Assembly: GCA_016787045.1 (NCBI GenBank)
Contig: JAEUVA010000008.1
Coordinates: 301,743-365,742 of the forward strand
Length of the DNA: 64,000 bases
Source of the DNA: Chitinophagales bacterium
GTDB taxonomy: Bacteria; Bacteroidota; Bacteroidia; Chitinophagales; LD1
Direction: 5' to 3'
Shown: positions 36,192 through 44,131 of the stretch, piece after piece
How positions within the stretch are numbered: the first letter of the stretch is position 1
Layout: each line of letters starts with the position of its first letter
Translations under genes and position numbers: made by a program
Notes under the pieces: generated by a model
What the model was told of the DNA's origin: nothing
The model's database searches: none
What the model saw: the letters and a program-made list of their open reading frames with translations, nothing else

Positions 36192-36507
36192 CGCAGGTTA
36201 CCCGTTTGTTTTTGTTGAAATAATTTTGGTAAAACTCATCGCCATCTTTACTGATGCAGTAGTTAAAAGAGTAAGTAGATTCTGTTTTGCTGCATGTATA
36301 TCCGGCAGATTGCGAGGCGTTAATGGCCGCCTGATAGTTGGCTTGGTTATCAAAGCTATCGCTGCAAAGCACTTGGCTAAAGGAGTTGCTGCCTACTGTA
36401 ATACTGCATTGCACGCAATCGTTATAGCAGTTGTAGCATTTTTTGCACGAAGGCAAAATACACATAGCAGTGACCGATAAAAAAACAAGCGTAAGGAGTT
36501 TATACAT
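36181..36507 (-). CDS. Small cysteine-rich lipoprotein
   Basis: 108 residues from the ATG at 36507. A longer frame to 36600 lacks a convincing signal sequence and would overlap the nucleotidyltransferase gene. The lipobox is 'TLVFLSVTAMCILPSCKKC'. The mature protein has about eight cysteines, five close to the lipidated end (C-x-x-C-x-x-x-x-x-C pattern in 'CKKCYNCYNDCVQCS'). Function is unknown; disulfide or metal binding is possible. The 11-bp overlap with the next gene suggests translational coupling. Confidence 0.65.
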   Translation of the reverse strand: MYKLLTLVFLSVTAMCILPSCKKCYNCYNDCVQCSITVGSNSFSQVLCSDSFDNQANYQAAINASQSAGYTCSKTESTYSFNYCISKDGDEFYQNYFNKNKRVTCDEK

Positions 36508-36577
36508 AACACAATTGTTGTGGGTAAAAATAGGAAGTCGGGTGAACCATTCAAGCAAGTATGCAAAATAAAGCGCG

Positions 36578-37294
36578 CTACACAAAGTCGTGCTGCGCAC
36601 GCTGGTAATCTTCGGGTATGCCTATATCTATAAAGTATCCATCGCAAATAAAGGCACGGAGTTGCAATGTGGTTACATGCTTTTCCAATACCTCTTTTTC
36701 AAAAGAAAATTTGTGCCCGGGTTGAGAAACAGAAAAAATAGTTCGGCTCACACAATACACTCCGCCATTAATCATTCCTTCGGGCAGCGATTTTTTTTCT
36801 TGAAACGCTAAAATGTTGTTTTGGTCATCTAAAATCAGTGAGCCATATCGGTCAAAGTTTTTCATGGGTTTAGCAGCCAGCACTGCATACGTTTTGCTAC
36901 CGGCAAAGTTTTGGTACAAACCGTTGAGCGGAACATCAAAATAAGTATCGCCATTTAGTATAAAAGCTTCGCTGCCGGTTAATGCAAATGCTTGTTTTAT
37001 GGCTCCACCGGTACCCAGCGGCTCCTCTTCGCGGCTATACCTGATGTTCATTCCCAAATAGCTATCGCCAAAATACCGCTCAATCAAATCGGCTTTGTAG
37101 CCAACTGATAATACCACGTCCTCAATACCCTGTTTGTGTAAGTACGATAACACATGGTGTAAAAACGGCTTGCCATTAACCGGAGCCAAGGGTTTGGGCA
37201 AATCTTGCACCACACTGCGTAACCGTGTGCCCAGTCCGCCAGCTAAAACGATAGCCGGTGGTAATATAATGTGGGGGGTTAACAAGCTATTCAC
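36578..37294 (-). CDS. Sugar-1-phosphate nucleotidyltransferase (HddC-like)
   Basis: 238 residues from a GTG at 37294. The GTG overlaps the gmhA TGA as GTGA, which decides the start; an upstream in-frame TTG at 37333 would give a 43-bp overlap. It has the nucleotidyltransferase signature 'AIVLAGGLGTRLRSVVQDLPKPLAPVNGKPFL', then 'FILNGDTYFDV' (metal Asp) and 'INGGVYCVSR'. Next to gmhA, it most likely makes GDP- or ADP-activated heptose from heptose-1-phosphate (GDP-D-glycero-alpha-D-manno-heptose in the HddC case). The kinase and phosphatase of that pathway are not in the window. Confidence 0.82.
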   Translation of the reverse strand: MNSLLTPHIILPPAIVLAGGLGTRLRSVVQDLPKPLAPVNGKPFLHHVLSYLHKQGIEDVVLSVGYKADLIERYFGDSYLGMNIRYSREEEPLGTGGAIKQAFALTGSEAFILNGDTYFDVPLNGLYQNFAGSKTYAVLAAKPMKNFDRYGSLILDDQNNILAFQEKKSLPEGMINGGVYCVSRTIFSVSQPGHKFSFEKEVLEKHVTTLQLRAFICDGYFIDIGIPEDYQRAQHDFV

Positions 37295-37872
37295 TGTTTG
37301 CCTGAAAATAGTTGTTCTTCTACTAACTGGCAAATAATGTGGCCAATAAGTATGTGGCTTTCTTGTATCCGTGGTGTATCGGTACTGGGCACATTGAATA
37401 ACACATCGCAGCTTTCTTTCATCTTTCCTCCGGTAGCACCGGTAAACGAAAAAACCAACATGTTTCTACGCTTTGCTTCTTGTTGTGCCAGCAAAATATT
37501 TTTTGAGTTACCACTGGTAGAAATTCCAATCAGCACATCACCGGCTCTGCCGTGTGCTTTAATGGCGCGCTCATAAATCTCATCATAAGAATAATCGTTA
37601 GCCACTGCGGTAAGAAACGAAGTATTGACATGCAATGCCTCAGCCGGAAGCGGTTCCCTATCACTGTAAAAGCGCCCTGTAAACTCTGCGGCTAAATGCT
37701 GCGCATCGGCAGCGCTGCCTCCGTTGCCACACAAATACAAGCGGTGGCCATTTTGAAATGCGGCTGATATAATTTCTGCTGCCTTTTGAATATTGCTTAG
37801 AAATGCATCATCGTTTAGTATTTGATTTTTTACCGAAACAGATGCCGCTATAATGTCTTTGATTTTTTGCAT
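37291..37872 (-). CDS. gmhA: Sedoheptulose-7-phosphate isomerase (SIS domain)
   Basis: 193 residues, the usual GmhA length. The SIS fold includes 'LYLCGNGGSAADAQHLAAEFTGRF' (substrate Ser and the Glu/His of the active site), 'DVLIGISTSGNSKNILLAQ' and 'ESHILIGHIICQLVEE' (C-terminal catalytic His). It converts sedoheptulose-7-phosphate to D-glycero-D-manno-heptose-7-phosphate for LPS inner core or glycan heptose. Its TGA overlaps the GTG of the nucleotidyltransferase gene. Confidence 0.94.
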   Translation of the reverse strand: MQKIKDIIAASVSVKNQILNDDAFLSNIQKAAEIISAAFQNGHRLYLCGNGGSAADAQHLAAEFTGRFYSDREPLPAEALHVNTSFLTAVANDYSYDEIYERAIKAHGRAGDVLIGISTSGNSKNILLAQQEAKRRNMLVFSFTGATGGKMKESCDVLFNVPSTDTPRIQESHILIGHIICQLVEEQLFSGKQ

Positions 37873-37984
37873 GTTGCAAACTTCTAAAACTTTAGAAAAC
37901 CAAGAAGTAATCTCACAGAAATCAGACTCAGCATTTCAGTCAGACACAAAACTATACGAGCGTATGCCATTTGCACCGCGCCAG

Positions 37985-38434
37985 TTATTGATTAATTGTG
38001 AGGGGAGAAGTTTTCAATTCATTGCTCTTGTTTCCGGCTCTATCCACTACATAAATTTTGTATGTAGCCGTTTCTGAAGAATGCGTATCGTCAATAAAAC
38101 CCTGTGCAGGCAAATGAATATTTAGCTTCCCTTTAATGATAATGCCGGTAGTGGGCGAAAGTTGTGAGATTCGGAACTCGTATGTTACGTTGTTGCGCTC
38201 ATCGGTTACAAACACATTTTTCTTGTCGGAGGTATTTTCTCCTAAGTCACCGTCACCATCGGTATATTCAATAAGAATATCTATCTCATCGGCATTTTTA
38301 ATAGCCGGGTTGGGGCTAATAGAAACAAAACTTATGGTGGGAGTGGCACTTATGGGTTCCTCTTTTTTGCAGGAAGAAGCAATCAACAACACCATAGCCA
38401 CTGTACTTACAAAAAATAAATTACTGCAATTCAT
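37985..38434 (-). CDS. Small Ig-like lipoprotein, last gene of the DUF1501 operon
   Basis: 149 residues with the lipobox 'TVAMVLLIASSCKKEE'. The mature part contains 'ILIEYTDGDGDLGENTSDKKN', an Asp/Gly-rich calcium-type loop, and beta strands ending in 'YKIYVVDRAGNKSNELKTSPL', like Ig/cadherin-type domains of Bacteroidota surface lipoproteins. The function is not known. It starts 15 bp after the CX4CH lipoprotein gene, and the operon appears to end with it (112 bp to gmhA). Confidence 0.7.
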   Translation of the reverse strand: MNCSNLFFVSTVAMVLLIASSCKKEEPISATPTISFVSISPNPAIKNADEIDILIEYTDGDGDLGENTSDKKNVFVTDERNNVTYEFRISQLSPTTGIIIKGKLNIHLPAQGFIDDTHSSETATYKIYVVDRAGNKSNELKTSPLTINQ

Positions 38435-38449
38435 TAACTGTGCTTTTAT

Positions 38450-39415
38450 CTATTGGCGAATAAATGACCAATACAACTTGTATGGCAAAATGTGTTCGTT
38501 GCGCGGAAATTCTGTGTTTTGTGCATGTGCGCCATCATTTACGTAATAACGCATAAACAAAGTATCGTTAGCAGGTAAGTTATTGGTAGGTATAGTAAGC
38601 AACCAACCTTGGTAGTTACCCGCAGAAAGATAAGTAGCACTATATTGCCAAGCTCCTGTAAAGTCGTTCTCTTTAGTAGAAATTTTTAGTTTATTGAACT
38701 GCATATTTCCCTGTGCGGTGCTATCATCTTTTACACTTACGGCCACATAAAACACACCTTTGCTCTGGGGTACTATAAAAGGATTAAAATACACACTATC
38801 TAACCGGGTGTTAGAGTAAAAAACCGCAGGTGCTGCAAATGGCGGAATGAGAGATATGGTATCAAAAGCAATGTAGCCCTCAATGGTTGGCTCAGCGTTG
38901 GGCAGTTTAGGAACGTTGCCAAACATATCGCGGGCGCCTTTCATAATCCACGAAGCAATCAAATCTAAGTCTGAATCGGGCAAGGCATTGCCGATATTAT
39001 CTTGTGGCATTCGGTCGTTTTGGTTCACAAAACAGCAATTGGTTACCCGCTCGTACAACACGGAATATGAAGTATCAAAAGGAATAACCCGGTAGGTGAA
39101 TTTTTTAGCAGCGTTATTTTTATTGATTGGTGCATATACCAACGTAGAAAAAGATGATTGTGGGGTACGAAAATCAGGTTCAAAATTGCCAACATGGCAG
39201 CCCGGTAAAGCACACTTACCCAACAACAATTTTTGATGCACATAAGTTATGGTGAGCGAGTCTACAGGTATGCCGTATTTGGTGGTATCCCCACGGTCTA
39301 TGCTGTCGTATGGGTTATCTGGTGGGTTGGTTTCCTTTTTGCAGGAATATAAAACTGCCGACATGAATAAAATGACACTAAGGATTACTCCAATCTTTTT
39401 CATCGTCATATTCAT
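38450..39415 (-). CDS. CX4CH haem-motif lipoprotein (PSD1/planctomycete-type cytochrome-like)
   Basis: 321 residues with the lipobox 'ILFMSAVLYSCKKET'. Residues ~60-165 have the layout of PSD1-type cytochromes: an unusual haem-attachment motif CALPGCH (C-x4-CH), the conserved 'SVLYERV' and 'NDRMPQDN', then 'LPDSDLDLIASWIMKGARD'. The Met in R-M-P is the probable axial ligand. The rest (~170-321) is beta-rich and of unknown type. It overlaps the DUF1501 gene by one base (TAATG), indicating translational coupling. It is likely an electron-transfer lipoprotein, but haem attachment by a CX4CH motif is inferred from the family. Confidence 0.72.
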   Translation of the reverse strand: MNMTMKKIGVILSVILFMSAVLYSCKKETNPPDNPYDSIDRGDTTKYGIPVDSLTITYVHQKLLLGKCALPGCHVGNFEPDFRTPQSSFSTLVYAPINKNNAAKKFTYRVIPFDTSYSVLYERVTNCCFVNQNDRMPQDNIGNALPDSDLDLIASWIMKGARDMFGNVPKLPNAEPTIEGYIAFDTISLIPPFAAPAVFYSNTRLDSVYFNPFIVPQSKGVFYVAVSVKDDSTAQGNMQFNKLKISTKENDFTGAWQYSATYLSAGNYQGWLLTIPTNNLPANDTLFMRYYVNDGAHAQNTEFPRNEHILPYKLYWSFIRQ

Positions 39416-40710
39416 TAGTTAAATGCTTCGGTTAACACTCTGCCTTGCAACATACCCGGTGGTATCTGATCATAAAATCCAAGTACATCGGCAATGGTGG
39501 GTACAATATCTATACTTTCTCCAAATGGGTTACTAAACACTTGGTTTTGTTTTACCACAGATGGCGGACCGGCTACCATACAAAAAATTCTGCGGCTCAT
39601 CTCATCGTTATTGTGATCCAGCGCATAGCGTCCGTAAATGTCTGACACACTGTTTGGTGCTAAGTTTCTGCCGTGCTCTGGTGCAACTACTAACACCGTG
39701 TCGTTAGCCATTCCGGGGGTACTTTGTATGGCTTCCCAAAGTTTGTAGAGTGCGTAATCGGCCATGCGTATATTGTTGACATATTTTGTAAAATCAAAGT
39801 GGCCAATGTCTATCCCCTGCATATTTATTACCATCAGCTCGGGCTTAAACTCCTGCATCACTTTAATGCCATAGTAGATATTGTACATGTCACTGTTCAT
39901 GTTCACTCCCCATGCGTTAACTTGACCACCGGCTGCGGCCTCTACATTGAGCGCGCGCAAAAAAGTTTGCAGCTTTTCGGCATCAGCCACGGTGTTTTCA
40001 ATACCGTTTGGCGGCAGCTGAGTAGTGGTAGAAAACTGACTATTCATAAACCCTCGCATCATATCGCACTTTTGGTTTTCTGCACCGCTGAGCTGAAATG
40101 GATTGGAGAGAATGGTATTGGTTTGAGGTGAAACTAAATTTAAAGGCGCTAACATATTGGCACCGTACATAGCTCCATAACCATCGTATTTGCTGTAATT
40201 CAAATAGGGATATGGTCCCAGCGAATCGGTAATCCACCAAGCATTTAGTGCATTTTTTGAAGGCGAATTATGTTTGCGGTAATACTCAAACACTGTGGGA
40301 TATTGCGGTGGCTCTTTCAGTTTAATGGCGGCATCTGAGTAGCGTCCGGTAATGGCTGTGGTATGGCCATTGTAGTGGCCGGTGGGGCCGCTTACATATC
40401 TAAATTCTTTGTATAGCGTGCCAAAACTCTGCAAACGATTTGCTGCGGGTGTGGGCAGTGGCGTCATGCCCGAAACAATATCACTGCTCACCGACTCGTT
40501 TCCATTGAGCAGATTCCGCATCAGGTTGCCTTCGGCTTTTTCCATACTTTCTAAATTACGTACACCACCGGCAAAGAGGCAAAAAACCACATGGTTGGCC
40601 TTGCGAGAACCGGTTGCCGCAAACAAGCGCCCCGTAGGCAAAATGTATGGAGCAACAATACTTGCCGCTGCGGTGAGAGCTGTGTTTTTTATGAAGGTTT
40701 TCCTTTTCAT
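39415..40710 (-). CDS. DUF1501-like exported protein (alkaline phosphatase/sulfatase fold)
   Basis: 431 residues. The N-terminus 'MKRKTFIKNTALTAAASIV' resembles a twin-arginine signal in which the second Arg is Lys (R-K-x-F-I-K). The mature part has an alkaline-phosphatase-superfamily layout: 'HVVFCLFAGGVRN' at the first metal strand, 'GHTTAITGRYSD', 'QGIDIGHFDFTKYV' and 'VVAPEHGRN', where the Asp/His ligands of the second site would lie. The usual Ser/Thr/Cys nucleophile is not evident. DUF1501 proteins are found paired with PSD1/DUF1549 proteins in planctomycetes; the reaction is unknown. It sits in the middle of a five-gene operon. Confidence 0.75.
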   Translation of the reverse strand: MKRKTFIKNTALTAAASIVAPYILPTGRLFAATGSRKANHVVFCLFAGGVRNLESMEKAEGNLMRNLLNGNESVSSDIVSGMTPLPTPAANRLQSFGTLYKEFRYVSGPTGHYNGHTTAITGRYSDAAIKLKEPPQYPTVFEYYRKHNSPSKNALNAWWITDSLGPYPYLNYSKYDGYGAMYGANMLAPLNLVSPQTNTILSNPFQLSGAENQKCDMMRGFMNSQFSTTTQLPPNGIENTVADAEKLQTFLRALNVEAAAGGQVNAWGVNMNSDMYNIYYGIKVMQEFKPELMVINMQGIDIGHFDFTKYVNNIRMADYALYKLWEAIQSTPGMANDTVLVVAPEHGRNLAPNSVSDIYGRYALDHNNDEMSRRIFCMVAGPPSVVKQNQVFSNPFGESIDIVPTIADVLGFYDQIPPGMLQGRVLTEAFN

Positions 40711-40739
40711 ATCTGCTTTTTAAACCTTGTAGGTTTCTT

Positions 40740-41228
40740 TTAATAGTATTTATACTCTGTACTGGTCATTAAACTGTAATACACCATCTTTGGGGTAATG
40801 TCAGCATTCTTTTCAATCATATCCTTCAACTTCCATTGTTCGTATTCGTTGGGCATGCGGTTAAAAAAACGCAGGTACTCATTTTCTATAAAAGCATCTA
40901 CATCGGCACGCATGGTTGCATCATTTACTTGCAGCACTCCACTTCTATTGATCAGCGATTTAATAATCATATCCTGCATGGTGTTTTTATCGCCCAATGA
41001 TTGCAAAGCCACATCAAATTTCAGCAACTCGTCATTGGTAATAGCACTTCCAAACAAATCGCTGTAAGCTATGGATATAAACTGAGCAGTAGTTTTGAGG
41101 TTAACTTTTTGGGCAGCATTTTGATACAACTCCTGCTGCTCTACTACATAGATGTAGCGTTTTTCTTTGTTACACGCGCTGGCTGATAGCAGCAAACAGG
41201 CAATTAAAACATAAAGTTGCTTTTTCAT
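40740..41228 (-). CDS. Helical lipoprotein, DUF1549/DUF1553-like repeat (short)
   Basis: 162 residues with the lipobox 'LIACLLLSASACNKEKRY'. The mature protein is almost all helical. It ends with 'FFNRMPNEYEQWKLKDMIEK' and 'YYSLMTSTEYKYY', which resemble the 'R.P...E' turn and terminal 'SpEY/F' of the DUF1549/DUF1553/DUF1592 group. An earlier unit ('YSDLFGSAITNDELLKF') looks similar. It lies 6 bp after the larger lipoprotein gene and 29 bp before the DUF1501 gene. I infer a related fold; this is not certain. Confidence 0.6.
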   Translation of the reverse strand: MKKQLYVLIACLLLSASACNKEKRYIYVVEQQELYQNAAQKVNLKTTAQFISIAYSDLFGSAITNDELLKFDVALQSLGDKNTMQDMIIKSLINRSGVLQVNDATMRADVDAFIENEYLRFFNRMPNEYEQWKLKDMIEKNADITPKMVYYSLMTSTEYKYY

Positions 41229-41234
41229 GTATTG

Positions 41235-42101
41235 CTATTTAAGCCCTGCATATTCGGGCAATGAAAAAATTTCTCGTTGCAAATTTTTGTAATTTCCCGA
41301 TGACTTGTATACGTTTCCGTAGTAGGCAATTTCAGCCGGTGAGGCATCGCGGAAGAGGTACTTTTTGAAAATGAACCGCACCTGCCCTTCGTAGTAATCG
41401 GGAGTATCAAAAAAAATGTTCAAATAATCTGTTTTGCTTTTGCCAAGTTGCAGGAAAATGGTAGCCGTGTTACCATCTACCATAGTTTTTCCATTAGCTA
41501 ACTCTGCATCGGAAGGGTACCTAAACAAAAAATTTTGAAAGGTGCTGACCACAAAATTTTCAGTACCCATATTTATCTGATCATAAAAGTAATTATCTGC
41601 CATGCGCTTAAGCATCCCCTTTTGATTTAGCGTGCCTGCATACAACTCATTGGCCGAATTTTTAAGTAAAACCAAGCGGTTTTTTTCATAATTGATTAAG
41701 TCGTAAAACGGTGCATACTGGGGCTGAGTGAGCAGGTTATCAAACACAAAAAGTTGTTGTTCAATATCTGCCGAGTCGTAATTCTGCAAATACTCTATGC
41801 GGCAAACATTGTATTGGTTGCGGATGTACTCCTGCTTGGCCAATATGGCATCTACAAACTGCTTACGGTTATCTAATGAAAAGTTGTTTTGAATTAAAAT
41901 ACTTTTTGCTTGTTGCGTTTCGTTCTGTATCGGCTCTCTGCCGATTAAGTTGATATATGCCTTAGTGATATAAAGGTTGATAGTTGCTGAGTCTATCGTG
42001 CGGTCGGGTGGTGGTACATTCCCGTTGATGTAAGTATCATCATACTTACTGCACGAGGCAATCAAACAGAGCAGCAATGTAGCTGCCGGAAAAAATTTCA
42101 T
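41235..42101 (-). CDS. Helical lipoprotein with two DUF1549 (PSCyt2)-like modules; first gene of the operon
   Basis: 288 residues with the lipobox 'ATLLLCLIASCSKYDD'. The first module, 'KAYINLIGREPIQNETQQA' followed by 'DNRKQFVDAILAKQEYIRNQ', has the spacing of PSCyt2/DUF1549 ('R..LDLtG.pPt..E' then 'R..lVd.LLaSpeY'). The second, 'FIFKKYLFRDASPAEIAYYGN' with 'LQREIFSLPEYAGLK', repeats the pattern at the C-terminus. In planctomycetes such domains belong to PSD1 proteins encoded next to DUF1501. It would be anchored in the envelope. Function is unknown. Confidence 0.62.
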   Translation of the reverse strand: MKFFPAATLLLCLIASCSKYDDTYINGNVPPPDRTIDSATINLYITKAYINLIGREPIQNETQQAKSILIQNNFSLDNRKQFVDAILAKQEYIRNQYNVCRIEYLQNYDSADIEQQLFVFDNLLTQPQYAPFYDLINYEKNRLVLLKNSANELYAGTLNQKGMLKRMADNYFYDQINMGTENFVVSTFQNFLFRYPSDAELANGKTMVDGNTATIFLQLGKSKTDYLNIFFDTPDYYEGQVRFIFKKYLFRDASPAEIAYYGNVYKSSGNYKNLQREIFSLPEYAGLK

Positions 42102-42189
42102 GGTGTGTGTTTATCAGATTTGAAGTAAGCGATTTATTAACCAAATACGAATAAACTTGAACAATCTGACTGATTAAAAGCCCCTTAGT

Positions 42190-43167
42190 TTACTTACCGC
42201 TTTCGTTATACTTCTTCTCTATGCGCTCTTCCTTCTTTTTACCACCAAATACATTGATGTTGATATAACGGTATGGACGTGCTTTTACATCTTTGATTAA
42301 GGTCTGCAAACTGGCTACTGTAGAATCAATATTTGAATAAAGGCCGTCTTCTTTAATCACTTTGCCTAAAGTGCCTTTGCCCTGGTTAATATCGGCAATT
42401 ACACCATTTAACTGTGTTACAGTTTGATTAAGGTTAGTGACTGTCTGCTTGAGGTTGGCTTGCTGTAATGAATCGCTGATGTTGCCAAAGTTTTTAATGA
42501 TTTTACTTAACTCTGCGTTGTTCTTTTCAATGTTGGCGGTAATGCTTTGTATGTTTTTGATGGTCAGTTGCAAGGTGGCTTCGTTGGCATCTACCAGCAT
42601 GTTTACATTGTCTATGGCATCTTTAAGAGTACCTATAGTGGCGTTAATTCCTTTAGGATTTCTGCGATCAAAAAGCCAGTTAATACCACTCAGTGTAGAG
42701 TCTAAAGTGGGTATCATGTTTTTTACATCGGTAATAATAGGGTCTATTTGAGCACCTACAGACTCGGTTAAATCTTTTTTGAAAGAGGTGTGAATAGTAT
42801 CGCCATCTTTGAAAAGCTCATTTGAGCGACCTAGAATGAGTGCTATCTTTTTAGTGCCAAACAAATCGGTAGAAAAAAGTTTGGCAATGGTGCTGTCGCT
42901 TTTGGGTATTTGCAGGTCTTTGTCTAAATCTAACCGCACTACAATTTTACGGCTTACCGGATCGCGCTGCATATCGCCTACCATACCTACTCTAAATCCA
43001 TCTATTTCTACAATGTTTGATTTGTATAACCCATCCACCCTATCGTACACGGCATAGTACGAATTGCTCCGCTCAAAAAGGTTAATTCCCTTGAGGAAAT
43101 AAAAACCGATAACAAGTATGATGATGGTGATGGTGGTAAAAATGCCTACTCGGGCTTGGTTCGTCAC
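42190..43167 (-). CDS. MlaD/MCE-family lipid-transport protein
   Basis: 325 residues. One N-terminal transmembrane helix (about 9-27) precedes a single MCE domain (~35-115: 'YYAVYDRVDGLYKSNIVEIDGFRVG', 'VVRLDLDKDLQIPKSDSTIAKLFSTDLFGTKKI' region). A long coiled-coil helix (~150-300) with Asn/Gln/Leu repeats ('NLKQTVTNLNQTVTQLNG') follows. MCE proteins form hexameric rings that bind lipid and work with MlaE/MlaF ABC transporters. Neither partner gene lies in the window, so this is an isolated mlaD-type gene. Confidence 0.9.
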   Translation of the reverse strand: MTNQARVGIFTTITIIILVIGFYFLKGINLFERSNSYYAVYDRVDGLYKSNIVEIDGFRVGMVGDMQRDPVSRKIVVRLDLDKDLQIPKSDSTIAKLFSTDLFGTKKIALILGRSNELFKDGDTIHTSFKKDLTESVGAQIDPIITDVKNMIPTLDSTLSGINWLFDRRNPKGINATIGTLKDAIDNVNMLVDANEATLQLTIKNIQSITANIEKNNAELSKIIKNFGNISDSLQQANLKQTVTNLNQTVTQLNGVIADINQGKGTLGKVIKEDGLYSNIDSTVASLQTLIKDVKARPYRYININVFGGKKKEERIEKKYNESGK

Positions 43168-43241
43168 GGGCTACAAGAATTTTTTCAAAAGTATGTTTTT
43201 GGCATAGAAATCAAAATCAGCATAAAGTGTGCTCTTTGCAC

Positions 43242-43970
43242 TTACTCGTCATAGATAATAATTCTGTTCCATGCGCTCTTGCGGTTTTTGCCTTGCAGGG
43301 CATCTACTTTTATATGCACAGCCGTGGGGTGCTTTATCTTTTTTAGCTCTGTTAGCGCTTCCATGCTGATGGTATCGCCTTTTGATACCATTTGACGGCC
43401 TTCTTTTTCGTGCAACGAAATAACAACACCGGTTACTTTGTAAGCATTGAGGTTTACTTCATTATCATACATGGCCACAAACGGTTGCGACTGTATAAAC
43501 ATACTTTTAGGATATGGACGGTTTCTTTCTAACCAGATTTTGTCGTTCAACTTCATGAGATTAGTGTGCGGATTAGAGATAACCGGAAAAATTCTTTCGG
43601 GCACATGTACAATAAACTGCTTTTGAAAAAGCATGATGCGCGAGCCGGTAGTGCTGGTAACTATCACCCGAAGTGTAGCCGTGTCAAGACTACCGTATTT
43701 GGTGCTGTTGGCCGTTATCACTAGCACACTATCATTGTGCACTGCTAACCCTTTTTCAAACAAAAATTGCGAAATTTTAAACTCCGGTGAAACCCTAATT
43801 CTAAATTCGTAGCTTTTCTGATTTTCTATAGTATCGGTTTTGGGTTTCAACCAAATTTCGCTGCGGTTACTAATGGGAATAAAAATCTCTGCATTTATTT
43901 TTTGGGCATTTGCCCCTAAAACAAAAGCTGCACTCAAAAAAACTGTCGTAACCCGGTTAAAACATTGCAT
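43242..43970 (-). CDS. Exported protein with a GldM C-terminal-like domain
   Basis: 242 residues from the ATG at 43970; the frame extends to a TTG at 43997, but the signal peptide 'TTVFLSAAFVLGANAQ' fits the ATG. The mature part is beta-rich. The C-terminal ~80 residues ('VAMYDNEVNLNAYKVTGVVISLH', 'ISMEALTELKKIKHPTAVHIKVDALQGKNR') resemble in layout the last domain of the gliding/T9SS protein GldM, but without the rest of that protein. It may be a stand-alone surface or periplasmic protein. The assignment is by pattern only. It is 74 bp upstream of the MlaD gene on the same strand. Confidence 0.55.
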   Translation of the reverse strand: MQCFNRVTTVFLSAAFVLGANAQKINAEIFIPISNRSEIWLKPKTDTIENQKSYEFRIRVSPEFKISQFLFEKGLAVHNDSVLVITANSTKYGSLDTATLRVIVTSTTGSRIMLFQKQFIVHVPERIFPVISNPHTNLMKLNDKIWLERNRPYPKSMFIQSQPFVAMYDNEVNLNAYKVTGVVISLHEKEGRQMVSKGDTISMEALTELKKIKHPTAVHIKVDALQGKNRKSAWNRIIIYDE

Positions 43971-44096
43971 ATTACTATTGACGAAGATACGTGGCAATAG
44001 TTACAACTATCTCAATTTACTCAATCATTATTCACAGCCAGTTACCAAGCGTACCAAACTAAGTGCATTACGGTTATCACTCCACTCAAAACTGTA

Positions 44097-44128
44097 TTGA
44101 CAAACATCAATTAATTCTTTACTTTTAA
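44097..44128 (+). promoter_or_regulatory. Possible promoter for the histidine kinase gene
   Basis: TTG (44097-44099), a 20-bp spacer and TACTTTTA (44120-44127) match TTG-N17-23-TAnnTTTG except for the last base. The box ends only 4 bp before the ATG at 44132, so the transcript would have almost no leader. Confidence 0.35.
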
Positions 44129-44131
44129 ACC

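Noticed and set aside
36508..36600. N-terminal extension of the cysteine-rich lipoprotein
   Set aside because: The extension lacks a signal sequence; the lipobox begins correctly at the internal ATG 36507, and the longer frame would overlap the nucleotidyltransferase gene.
39415..40710. Sulfatase or phosphodiesterase activity for the DUF1501-like protein
   Set aside because: The segment that would hold the nucleophile (GHTTAITGRY) lacks a convincing Cys/Ser/Thr at the aligned position, so only the fold is claimed.
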